From positions 365,535 through 429,534 of the forward strand of contig FJOG01000002.1 in assembly GCA_900073065.1 (NCBI GenBank): a stretch of 64,000 nucleotides of DNA, written 5' to 3'. Shown in pieces: positions 34,641 through 44,825 of this stretch; the stretch's first letter is position 1; each line of letters starts with the position of its first letter. The notes under the pieces are model-generated. The model worked only from the letters and a program-made list of their open reading frames with translations. It was not told where the DNA came from and made no database searches. The position numbers were made by a program, and so were the translations under genes. The DNA comes from Phialocephala subalpina (Eukaryota; Ascomycota; Leotiomycetes; Helotiales; Mollisiaceae).

Positions 34641-36160
34641 CTATGAAGAAGACAGCAGCCCGACGGAGGCTAGCGGAATCCTCATCAGACCTTGCCACTC
34701 CGCTGGCAACGCTCGCTGGATTCCCTGGATCTCTCTTCGCGCGACTTTCCCTATCCACCATATATCTTCCATATTCGAAAACAGCGTAAAGAAGTGGGCC
34801 AGTATTACCAATGCTCTCGGACGCTGTTCTTCGACAAATGTGAAGAATTTCTTCGGACTGAGAAGAGCAAACGCCATTGCTCTTCTACAAATTGCGAGCC
34901 GATGCTCCCCTGATTTGACTGCTCGTTGAATGCTCCCGATATAACTGAGGGCTTTCTCGTAAGCCTGTCGTGTCTCCTCATCCCACACTTCACTGGAAAA
35001 TTCCTGTCCTAGCAGATGTTCGAGTCCGCGCCGATTATCGTCAGCGAAGAGGACTGCTGCAATCGTCAAATTGGACGCCGCCTCGACAAGGGGCATGATC
35101 TTGGCTGTTTGAAAGTTGTTGATTTTGTCGAATGCAGCGCCAAAAACGGAGCCCGATCCTCTCGCCATCATTATCCACTGGCTTGGCGGTGACCATGGAT
35201 CAAGGGACCGTTCTTGCAAGCATGCAAAGGCATCACACAAGACCAAAGTCGACGCATAACAGACAGCATCGGCGTTGCCAGAACTCAACAACGCAATGGC
35301 TCGACGATGTTCTCGCAATGCAAGTCCTGTGTATGCCTGCCGAGCATACAGCAGTTCCTGATTGTCAGGCTCGGAGTTGAGAAGATGCAAGGCCGACAGG
35401 GCGAGCATCCCGTAAAGAACATTATCGTTGAGTAACCCAATCTTCGGAACCTCAACTGCCCAAGCGTTTCTGACCTTGGGGTTGTGGCATGCGGAAAGTG
35501 TTTGGCTGGTCCTTTCGATGAAGTTTTGTTGAAGTCGAAGCTCGAGCATCCGTCTTTGTTTGCTTTCGGGCATTTCGAATATGCTTTCATTCTCGCTTTC
35601 CATACTTGAGAGCAAGTGCTGAAGAGCTACATCATCAATAGGAGGGGGCAAGCGGGTTGGTCGATATTCTGCGAGGAGGTCCACATGCTCGGACCCAGGC
35701 GGTGGGAAGGGTTCTTTTGGGCTCGCTGGCTTGGCAGAAGTCTGCGGGGTGGTGTTGTATACGCAAGAAACCCCATGTCTATGGCAATTGGCGCAGGTTG
35801 GACGAGCTTCGTTGCACTATCAATATATCAGCATCTTATTGGCCGAAGTCATCCAATGCAGTGATCGGACATGTTCCCTCTTTGAGTTTGACAGCTCTGC
35901 CGTCTCACACCCGCGAGCATTTAAGCTTAAAAGAAGTATGCAGCATTACAGCCACCTACTTTCTTCCCAGGGATGACAGAGGGGAATCAAGCCACCTAAT
36001 AAACACCTTACGTAGGGAGGAGTTCTTATGCCTGCTCACTTACTTTTACCCTGCGTGCTCGACATCTCTGACAGCCGTTTCGAGACTTCGTATGATACAA
36101 TCTCGGTGCCTTTGCTTTCCCTTGTGTTTCTGCAGAGGGACTCCTGCTTTGAGAAGACAT
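34641..36160 (-). CDS. Zn2Cys6 transcription factor (UPC2-like layout)
   Basis: Nuclear regulator of 430 residues. Exons on the minus strand are 36160-36044 and 35816-34641, with an unusually long 227-bp intron. The zinc cluster is C30QRC, RARRVK, then after the intron CNEARPTCANCHRHGVSC, a perfect C-x2-C-x6-C-x6-C-x2-C-x6-C. As in the other two regulators here, the intron sits exactly before the third cysteine. The C-terminal part has VLYGMLALSALHLLNSEP and an EHRRAIALLSS stretch, typical of the fungal_trans_2 group of short C6 factors such as sterol-uptake regulators. The start lies 9 residues ahead of basic linker KAKAPRLYHTK. The second exon is open to its stop at 34641. Targets unknown. 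Confidence 0.85.
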
Positions 36161-36882
36161 TCCAAAATCAAGTTGCGTCAACGGTACCGCTATCCTGAAT
36201 ATGACACAGTCTCACAGATATCAAGCGATACCGAATAATCAAACGATCCCGAAAGGAATCTTCCACATAAGTACTGAGAGGTAGTGTCGTGCAGATGAGG
36301 CGCAGCCAAGTGAGCAGCCCGATGATCGACAGCTCGGAGCGGCAGGGATCCTCGGAATCGTTCAGACCAGGATTCTCGTTCACTCGCTTAGCTCCGAGAC
36401 CAATCAGTGAGTCTCCTCTCAATGGCCTTGAACGTCAAAATGGGTTTCTCCTTCAGCTCTTCAGGGACAGCTTCAAGCAATGGTTCTCGCGCGTCTCTTC
36501 GACCCTAGATAGCCTCAAAAATCGGTATCGTTTATGTTGCGCTCTTGATCTCATTGCGTATCATTTAAGGCAGTGCTTCTCATCAAGATGTCTGCCTCGC
36601 AGCTTTACATCTCTCTTTCTCCATTCATTCCTCACTCATCTGTACATATCTATCATCATTCAGCAACTCCAACTCATATATCAAGAAAGCTCTCATCCTT
36701 ATCCTCTCCTCAATCACTCTCTGTTGCGTGTTCAACTTCAGATCCAAGCAGAACTCAGACCAAACCCCCTTTTCAGAACAACAACCCAAAGACTCCCGCC
36801 AACGAAAGTCCATCCGCATCACCAACCCATCTTCATACCCACCACAAGCCGCCACCGCAGCTCCTCCTCCCTACTCTTCAAA
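36161..36882. other. Divergent promoter region, no gene seen
   Basis: Between the start codons of the regulator and the membrane protein. It contains pyrimidine-rich stretches near 36600-36880 that look like the leader of the downstream gene. An open frame continues upstream of the chosen ATG but has leader-like composition. Confidence 0.4.
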
Positions 36883-38020
36883 ATGAGCGACGACCATAAT
36901 CTCAACATCGCCCAACTCGCCATCTACGCAATCCTCATCCTCCCCACCCTCTACGTCTTAATCCGTCACAGTCTTCCAGGTCTCCTAGGCTGGCTATACC
37001 TCGCCGCTTTCTGCATGCTCAGGATTGTTGGAGCAGGGCTTGCATTGTCCAACGGACCCACGGACAAAACGGCTGCGATTATTTCGAGCATCGGATTGAG
37101 TCCGCTACTTCTTGCTGTGAGCGGGGTGTTGCATGAAGCGTACTTCTCCCTCCTCTTCCCCTTCTCCTTCTCCTTCCCTTCCCCTTCTCTTTTCCTCGAT
37201 TCCTTCCCACAATTCTATTGAACTAACGAGATATGCGATAGGCGTCATTACCGAAACCCCTCCCTCGCCCGAAAAGTCGAACTCATCCTCGTCCTCCTCT
37301 ACCACATCTTCGTCACCACAGGCCTCGCACTCCTCGCATCCGGATCTTCAGCTTTCAGCTCCTCCACCAACAATCCAAACAAATCAGATGAGAATCTTTT
37401 GAAAGTGGGGATTGTGATTTTGTTGCTTTCCTGGGTCATGGTTTATGTTTGGGGACTGTTTTCTCTACTGCCAAGTCAAGGGCGGAGAGATGCTCCTGCT
37501 TACTCTCTTGGAACTAAGGTCTGTGTTCCCCTTTTCAAATTTGCGTCGAAGATGTTTTGCTGATGATGAATAGCTTCTGTATGCGACACTCTTTGCGCTA
37601 CCGTTCGTGGGTATGAGGATGATGTATAGCACGATTTCGATTCTCGCTCCTTCAAAGAACCTGAGTCCGGTGAATGCAGCGCTGGGGTTGAGACTTGGGT
37701 TGAGCTTCATCCCCGAATTGATTGCTGTGATTGGGTTTGTGGTTGTTGGGATTCTTACAAGGAATGTTAGGAGGGCTGGAAGAGGGGATCGAATGAGAGA
37801 GGTCGATGTACGAATGGTGAGGATGGAGAGTGAGAGGGGTAAAGACGGGGAAGTGGCGGGAAGAAGACTGATGGGATCAAGCGATTTCGATTCTCGCTCC
37901 TTCAAAGAACCTGAGTCCGGTGAATGCAGCGCTGGGGTTGAGACTTGGGTTGAGCTTCATCCCCGAATTGATTGCTGTGATTGGGTTTGTGGTTGTTGGG
38001 ATTCTTACAAGGAATGTTAG
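36883..38020 (+). CDS. Multipass membrane protein, 3' end altered by a tandem duplication
   Basis: Exons 36883-37139, 37242-37518 and 37574-38020. Hydrophobic helices include LAIYAILILPTLYVLI, LLGWLYLAAFCMLRIVGAGL, VELILVLLYHIFVTTGLALL, VGIVILLLSWVMVYVWGLF, LLYATLFALPFVGM and FIPELIAVIGFVVVGIL, about six to seven spans, as in a family of roughly 270-residue fungal integral membrane proteins of unknown role. An exact 250-bp tandem duplication begins at 37632 inside the last exon. Because 250 is not a multiple of three, the second copy is read in another frame and the protein ends at 38020 with an unrelated cysteine-rich tail. With a single copy the frame would instead run on as MGSSPTPHPFVALF to the stop now at 38252, overlapping the convergent neighbour. 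Confidence 0.75.
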
Positions 38021-38131
38021 GAGGGCTGGAAGAGGGGATCGAATGAGAGAGGTCGATGTACGAATGGTGAGGATGGAGAGTGAGAGGGGTAAAGACGGGG
38101 AAGTGGCGGGAAGAAGACTGATGGGATCAAG
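37632..38131. repeat. Perfect 250-bp tandem duplication
   Basis: Positions 37632-37881 and 37882-38131 read identical base for base by eye. The junction is seamless. It is either a very recent duplication or an assembly error; the frame shift it causes favours checking the assembly first. Confidence 0.95.
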
Positions 38132-38178
38132 TCCTACCCCTCATCCCTTCGTCGCCCTCTTCCTTCTCAACTCATCGC

Positions 38179-39423
38179 TTACAAGAAAGCAAGGGCAGCA
38201 ACACCAGCCAGCCCCATGTATCCAACCTTCACCGCCGAAGCAGCACCAGTGAACTCTGGGGTAGAAGGAGTAGATCCAGAGGGAGTACTAGTCTGCTGAA
38301 CTGGAGTAGTAGCAGACGAGGTAGCGAGGGTAGTCTTGGCGGAAGGTTGAGCAGGGTGACTCTCAGCTAGTTGAGTCTTGGACTCGGCGGGCTTGCTCTC
38401 AGCAGGCTTGGACGCAACTGGGGAAGTAGCAGGAACAGAAGAAGCTGGGTAAGTCTCAGCGGGCTTGGTAGCTGGGGCAGAAGAAGCGGAAGCAGATCCC
38501 GAGCTGGCACCTCCCTTGCAGGCAGCGAATTGAGCAGCGCAGACAGCCTCGTTTGGATCACCAGTTCCACGGCACTTGTTTAATTGGTCCTGGCAGTAGT
38601 CGACGGGAGACGTGCTTGATGGAGCAGGTGCTGAGGCCTTGACGCAGCCACCCTTGCAGGAAGTGATGGTGGAGGTAGTGGAGAAGACTGGAGTGTGGGT
38701 CTCTGTTCCAGAAGTGTAGGTGGAGGTAGCAGGGCACACAGTGGCGTAGATTGTGGTCTCTTGAGTGGTCTCCGCAGGAGGTTTGTTCAATCCGCTCGTG
38801 GTACCGGCGCACTTGACGTACAAGGCAGCGCAAACGGCTTGATTTGCATCAGGCTTGGACTGGCAGTCAGATCGGACCTTGCCGCAGTCTGCGGTAGCAG
38901 TGGTATTTGGAGCAGATGAAGTTGGAGAAGGAGCGGGCTTGTTAAGTCCGCTAGTAGTGCCGGCGCATTGGACATACAGAGAAGCGCAGTAGGATTGGTT
39001 GGCATCTGGCTTGGACTGGCATTCCTCACGGACCTTCTCGCAGTCTGCGGTTGAAGAGGGAGTAGCGGAAGAGGAGGTTGAAGAAGGAGCCGGTTTGTTG
39101 AGTCCGCTGGTCGTTACAGCACACTGGGCGTATAGGGCTGCGCAGGTAGCCTGGTTGGCGTCCGGCTTAGATTGACAGTCGGCGTAAACTTTCTCACAGT
39201 CTGGAGTTGCGGAAGCAGTTGGGCAGCCTCCCTTGCAAGAGGTGATGGTCGAGGTGGTTGTGTAGATAGAAGTGATGATCTTGGTTCCGGAGGTCATGAT
39301 AGAAGTGGCAGAGCAGACAGTGGTGTAAATGACAGTCTCTGCGGTGGTGGTGGTGTTACTCCATTGTGTGGCACTGGCAGTGAGGGCGAGGCCAGCCAAG
39401 AGGGTGTGAGATCGGGCAACCAT
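38179..39423 (-). CDS. Modular cysteine-rich GPI-anchored wall protein
   Basis: Single-exon gene, 414 residues. It has a signal peptide (MVARSHTLLAGLALTASA) and a C-terminal small-residue omega region followed by a hydrophobic tail (VGYMGLAGVAALAFL), so it should be GPI-anchored at the plasma membrane or in the wall. Four modules share the spacing C-x6-C-x10-C-x6-C (first cysteines at 76, 128, 180 and 277); the first three also share QSKPDANQ and a TTSGLNKP tail. A second repeated unit, TVC-x-ATS ... STTSTITSCKGGC, occurs at 35-67 and 228-260. Between and after modules run Ser/Thr/Pro-rich linkers likely to be O-glycosylated. No known enzyme domain. Convergent with the membrane-protein gene. 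Confidence 0.85.
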   Translation of the reverse strand: MVARSHTLLAGLALTASATQWSNTTTTAETVIYTTVCSATSIMTSGTKIITSIYTTTSTITSCKGGCPTASATPDCEKVYADCQSKPDANQATCAALYAQCAVTTSGLNKPAPSSTSSSATPSSTADCEKVREECQSKPDANQSYCASLYVQCAGTTSGLNKPAPSPTSSAPNTTATADCGKVRSDCQSKPDANQAVCAALYVKCAGTTSGLNKPPAETTQETTIYATVCPATSTYTSGTETHTPVFSTTSTITSCKGGCVKASAPAPSSTSPVDYCQDQLNKCRGTGDPNEAVCAAQFAACKGGASSGSASASSAPATKPAETYPASSVPATSPVASKPAESKPAESKTQLAESHPAQPSAKTTLATSSATTPVQQTSTPSGSTPSTPEFTGAASAVKVGYMGLAGVAALAFL

Positions 39424-41597
39424 TTTGGAAAGCGAATGTGAATATTCTTGGAACGAAAGAATGTGTGATACAAGATCAGATATGTTGTTGTTGTGATGAG
39501 GACGAGATGGTGAAGAAGGAGGGATTACTTATACGAACATTTGACAGGATATCACCAGAGCAAGATTGAGGAGCAAACCAAAACACGAGGACTTGGCATT
39601 TCCAAGAAAAAACACGGACAAAAGCCGAGCTGTTAGGTTCTGCCAGAAAGAAGCTTAAAATGTTTATTTCAGTCTTAGAGGTTCCTGCCCTGAATGAGCC
39701 GAACCTACTGACGAACTTCGTGGAGAACACGAGGAGAGATCAGACCGAAAAAGGAAAGGTTTTCGACAAGGAGCTCGCGAACAAACGCCAACGCTCCCTA
39801 AGGTTCTGACTGATCTACCAACTGCTGGGTCTATGTCAGAATGAAGTGGAGCTCGGTACAACGGTTTATTGGAGCGCGTCTGGTCAGTCCCAGGAGAACG
39901 GGTACTGATGTCATCTTTCCAGGTACTTTTCAAAGCCCGAGCTGTCGGGACGTGAACATCTCCCGTAGTATGAATATAAGCAGGGTAATTATGAGGCTGA
40001 GCACGCTCTTCTTGTGGCTCTCTAGGGGCGAAGAAGAGAAAATTCTAAGGCGTGGTTTACCAATTTTGAAGTTTCGAGCAAACCGCAGCAAACCAGGAGA
40101 CAGACTTTGCAGGCAGACACCATAACTCGTTTCCAGTAAGATTGAGTGCATGTGGATTCTTCGAGGAATGAAAAGAGAGCCATGAGGTCAGAAGTTTGGA
40201 GTAACTACTTTCTTAATTCGCGGTAGGGTAGTTCTCTTGGACGATGTCGGTGGCTGTTCCAAGGTGGCAACCAACACTTGCCCCCTTCCCTCCACCTTTC
40301 ACTCAGCCTTATTTTACGGAAATACGGACGAAATCGTACTTGCTCCAATCACTCGAAGCTCGTGCTGCCTCATTCGAATCGTTCCCGTCCACATGGGATG
40401 AAATTGAGAGAATCGCCCCCCAAGTCCCCGCTACGAACCGTGCTCGTGTTCTAAGCTTCCGTGCGAGATTTCGTTCAGACTCTCAAAACTCTTAATTCAG
40501 ACTAGAATCACCCAAGAGCAGAAGGTAAATCCAGTGTCTTTTAGCTAAGAAGCAGTTCCACCGCTAGGTTATTACTTTTCCTCGGCGTGCATAACACGAG
40601 CAGCCGACTTGAGTTCTTGAGGGAGGAGAATGTACTTGACGACTCGCAGCTGGATGGCTCTACTCTGTTTGAAGAATAGGATGCTAGAGAACAATAAGAA
40701 AAGTAAGTAGTGAGTATCTGAAGAATGCCCAACTCAGTCGTGATGAAAAGAGGCTTAAACCCCCGGAACGGACGACGTCGTATGACCTCGTATTTCTCGC
40801 TTATAGTTGAAAAATCAGTTCCGACGTTCCTGTCTAAAGAACAAACGGCGCAATGTGGTCCAAGATAAGATGCAGCTCTTCGTTCCGGCCTTCCAGTGTG
40901 AAGCCCACTTAACAGTGCGTAGCATTTGTGCTGAGACGTTGAGACTTTTAACCACTCGCCCGATCGACCGAACCGATGCCAAGACCTTTAAAGAACTTGG
41001 AAATTTTACATGATGAAAGCCATGTAGCGCTCGCTGCCAGAATGTTTCAGGACTCTTGATGACTTCATAGTCCGGTGATGCCGAAAATAACTTCGAAGAT
41101 AGATTATCAGGCATCTCGAAAGGCAAGGAGCTGCAGGCGAGGAGGAAAGGGGCGTCACGTGAATATACCCCGCGATCTCTTCGAGGGCTGGCTCCTCGTT
41201 TGCTGATCTGGAGGGAACTCAAGGCTTCGGATAGCAGTTCAGTTCTTCCATTGAAAGAAGTATCCATTCAAAATCACCCAGGACACCTGCGAGCGAAGCT
41301 CGAAGTATAGCACAGCGCAAAGTCAAAACTGAACAATCATGGCCTGAAATTGACTGAAAGTTGACCAGACACTTGATCTGTTGTTTGATTTGCATTGAGA
41401 TGCTCCTCTGCGAATTAATATCTTCGTTATGTTCTCTGTCAGTTTAGGAAAGAGCGCGCTGGGAGTGCTAGGTTTCTGTTGTCAAGGAGAGAAGGAGCGA
41501 GACGAATATCGCAAGTGTATACTTGCCGCGCTCTTTCCACACTTTCGTTCTTCTCTCAAGCATCAGACTCCGAATTCTTGTATTCCATGCAAAAGCC
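39424..41597. other. 2.2-kb gene-free stretch
   Basis: No gene supported. Its left end is the promoter of the GPI-protein gene. Open frames at 40244-40495 (plus) and 40815-41267 (minus) resemble no family and overlap others in opposite frames. Confidence 0.4.
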
Positions 41598-43119
41598 ATG
41601 AATAATTCAGAGATTGGAGCCGGGCCAATGTCCATGGAAGGCATGGAGCTCGACTTCTCGTCTCTGAATACCGTCAACGACGAATGGGAGCTTCTTTAAA
41701 GTCTCCTACCTCCTCCAAAACTTCCAATAAACTAAGCGTTGCCCGAAGAGATCCAGTGGTTTGTGAACCAGGAAAGAGAGAGAATCTCAGCAGAGCAGAT
41801 CGTCGCAGAAGGTTGGTCAATGTCTCACAGGGCTCGGGACATTCAAACTTCATCGAATTTCCTGACTGACGCATCTCAAGGCCTCCAGCATCAAGTCACC
41901 GTACACGTACACCAGATTAGTGTTTCTGAAGGCAATACGATTCCCATCGCTATATACATAGCAGCTGGCCTATGGAGTTTCGAGAATCCCACCTATCCGA
42001 TATATGCATACTTTCACGGAGGTGGCTTCATGTTCGGATCCCTGGAATCAGAGCACGCAGCTTGCATGTAAGCCAACCCCAACCTACTCCTCCCAGAGTT
42101 GGATCCAGAGAATGTTCCTGAACGTTTGGGACTTTCGAACTCTCTCTCTCTCGAAGCGTTTCGCAACTGCTAACTTCAATCTCCATGACAGGCGACTCGC
42201 AGCCAAGCTGCATGTCATTGTCATCAGCATCTGCTATCGACATACCCCTCAACATCCTTGGCCGGCTGCCTGGACAGACGCAACCATTGCCATGGACTGG
42301 ATTTACGCAAACGCACTCCGATTTGGAGGAGATCCTACAGGTATTGTGGTGGGAGGTGTTGGATTTGGAGCCCACCTCGCGATGCATGTGGTGAGGAGAT
42401 GGAAGCGCAAATTTGAGACTCATGCCCCACATATTGGTCCACATCTTCGTTGCACTTGCGCAGCGGCCAATGCCTTCATCAGAGGAGTCTTGCTTTGTAC
42501 GCCATGGTTGTAAGTAGCATCCCAAGATTTCGATATACCTACCTTCCTAGGACATTTCGAGCTGATGTTCCACTTCAGTTACCTCGACTTCACCGCCTTT
42601 CCGCACAGAGACTTCGCTTCATTCCAGACAACTTCGCGTTGGCAATACTCTGACGCCCCCATCTTAAACAGCGCCATGCTTGCTTTCTTTGTCCAGAACC
42701 TGAGAAATCCCCTTGATGAGGAGGGGCCAGCGGACATTGAGCTAGAGGATGATGTGTATTATTCCAACTGGCCTCAAATCACAATCATGGTAGCTGGTAG
42801 TGACCCGCTGAGAGATGATGGTCTGTTACTCGCACAGAAACTCCGCTTGGCTGGGTAAGTCACTCTCGCGAATGTCCCTTCGATGGCGGGACAATTTCAA
42901 AAGCTAACTCTTCATAGTATCCCCCATATGGTCCATCCTTTCTGGGGACTTCCACATGACTTTAGGCAATTTGACGAAGCACTTTCAGCTTGTAAAGAGT
43001 GGGATGAGATAATCGTTGATAGTATACATGCAATGCTCGAGGGCAGGTTAGGTTTGGTAGGAATTCCAAGTCCTCCGGAGACGGTTGAAAGTACCAGTAG
43101 ACGAGGGACAATCATCTGA
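41598..43119 (+). pseudogene. HSL-type alpha/beta-hydrolase (esterase) relic lacking the nucleophile serine
   Basis: Exons 41598-42067, 42192-42509, 42579-42854 and 42918-43119; introns are 124, 69 and 63 bp. The oxyanion motif HGGGF is intact (YFHGGGFMFGS), and the acid (GSDPLRDDG) and histidine (IPHMVHPF) of the triad are present. The nucleophile elbow reads GGVGFGAHLA where the family has G-x-S-x-G, so serine is replaced by glycine. In addition, the N-terminal frame from the ATG at 41598 is broken by TAA at 41697 and at 41733 while similarity continues across both. A shorter intact frame could begin at ATG 41820. It is thus a dead gene or a catalytically inert pseudoenzyme. It is convergent with the methyltransferase. 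Confidence 0.7.
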
Positions 43120-43261
43120 TCGAGGAAACACGAGGGGAAGAATGACTCATGAAGCAGACTAGCCGAATAAACAAACAAACAGTATTCAAGAAATCCTAAA
43201 AGTCCGTCGCCTTGCTGTACTTTCAAAACTTCAAAAAAGCAGCACTCCCAGACCCAAGCCC

Positions 43262-44335
43262 TCAAAGCTTAGACCCTCTCGCAAAGAACACACTCCTCTC
43301 AACCTTCTCCTGCCCCTCTTCAAAAGTTATCTTCCCCTTCCCAACCTGTAAGTATCCGAAATCTCCACCAACACCCGCCTCCTCAAACATCTTCTTAACC
43401 TCTTCCTCCGAAAACCCCATGTGCGTAACCGTCTTCGCGGCATTATGTCCACTGTTACAATCAGCTTTGTCAGCACTCCATCCAATTATAATAAAAACAA
43501 ACACTAACAAAACTCTCGCAAAGAACATAGCAAAACGTATCACAAACTGGAAATGTTCATGCGGCAAAAAATCCACAATCATCAACACACCACCCTTTTT
43601 CAACCTCTCCGCCAACCGTTTCGCAGCTAATGCGGGGTTATCAAAATGGTGGAACCCTAGACCTACGACTGCGATGTCGAAGTTGAAGAATTCGGGTCCG
43701 GAGAAGGCAGAGGGAGAAGGGTCGTCGGGCGAGATCAGATTCCCTTGGAAAGCCTGCATCTCGGACTCTGGGATTCCTTGGTTGCGGGCTGAGGTATTGT
43801 ATTCGTTTACCATGCCTTCGGTGAGGTCTATTCCTACGCATTGAGTCACGTAGGGTGCGAGTGCCTGCTCTCTGGTCAGGATCTGGATGGCTGAAGGACG
43901 AGAGGAGGGGGACTGACACGTGACACAAGTCCTGTTCCGCAAGCATAGTCGAGGAGCCTGACCGTTTTCTTTGGGGTGGAGGTGTTGGCATCTTCGGTAT
44001 CGGAGATGTCTTCAGCCCAGTCGACGCCAATCCAGTCTTTGCGCTTTTGGATCTCTGAGATGATTTGTTGGATGGTTTTGCTGAATTTTGTGTTGTAGGT
44101 TGAGGCGGCCTCGCTGAAGTTTGTTAGTGATAAATGGATCAAATTCGTTTGGGATGAGTGAAAGTGGATGAAGTGGTTTATTGCGTAGATCTGTAGGAGC
44201 CATGGGGCATGAAGAGGAGTGAGCTTTGAGAGTGGATCATGACTTCATGACCCCGCTTCGGACTTGAAAATATCAACAAATGAAATGAGAGACTCACTTC
44301 CAGTGTGACTGATTCTTCTCAGTATTCGAAGCCAT
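43262..44335 (-). CDS. Class I SAM-dependent methyltransferase
   Basis: Exons on the minus strand: 44335-44298, 44113-43918, 43864-43548 and 43451-43262, giving 246 residues. Introns are 184, 53 and 96 bp. Motif I is LLDYACGTG (residues 66-74), followed by VGIDLTEGMV (acidic residue binding the SAM ribose), DIAVVGLGFHHF and a GGVLMIVDF strand. These fit a small-molecule methyltransferase of the UbiE/type-11 kind. The last intron (43452-43547) is 96 bp long and free of stops, so its retention would insert 32 residues including a hydrophobic run. The substrate is unknown; the gene is over 20 kb from the PKS and membership of that cluster is doubtful. Confidence 0.85.
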
Positions 44336-44825
44336 CTTGAAATGTAAGTGTTGTGAGTTTTGACAAAATTATATTGGGGAAGAGGTAGCAGCAATTTTAT
44401 AGACCATGAAGTCTGGTCCCAGCCTCGCTTAGTCGGATACTTTTCGCCCACTTTTCCAGAGCCCCTTTTTGAGGCGGCCAATAAAGGTCCGTCAGTTGAT
44501 ATTTTGTGGATGAAAATATCAATATTCCTGCAGGACACCAGTCACACTGTGAATGCTCGGAAACATTCGAAGGCTTCACCTGTCAATTTGGCATGATAGC
44601 GGTCTCGGCGTGGTCACATTGCTCAATCGTCGGGGACATTACTTCAGCGCAAGGTCTCGACGGATACATTTCACAGAAAATCGAGTCAGATGAGTCAAGG
44701 TCTATGATTGCTGCGTATGCAAATGTCCAAGTATCTATCTCTCAACAATGCACCGCACGCTTTGGCGCAGCCAACCATCCACCACCAGAAAGCTACGTAA
44801 CGCCCTTGCGATGCAAACATGCCAA
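44336..44825. other. Intergenic, no gene seen
   Basis: Promoter side of the methyltransferase and 3' side of the UBP6-like gene; no supported coding frame. Confidence 0.4.

Noticed and set aside
38179..39423. Repeats in the GPI protein as a CRISPR-like array
   Set aside because: The repeats are in-frame protein modules with coding constraint, in a fungal nuclear genome.
40815..41267. 150-codon minus-strand frame
   Set aside because: No similarity recalled, no splice partner, and plus-strand frames overlap it.
43262..44335. Methyltransferase as part of the PKS cluster
   Set aside because: It is more than 20 kb away beyond unrelated genes and pseudogenes; no sequence evidence links it to the polyketide.
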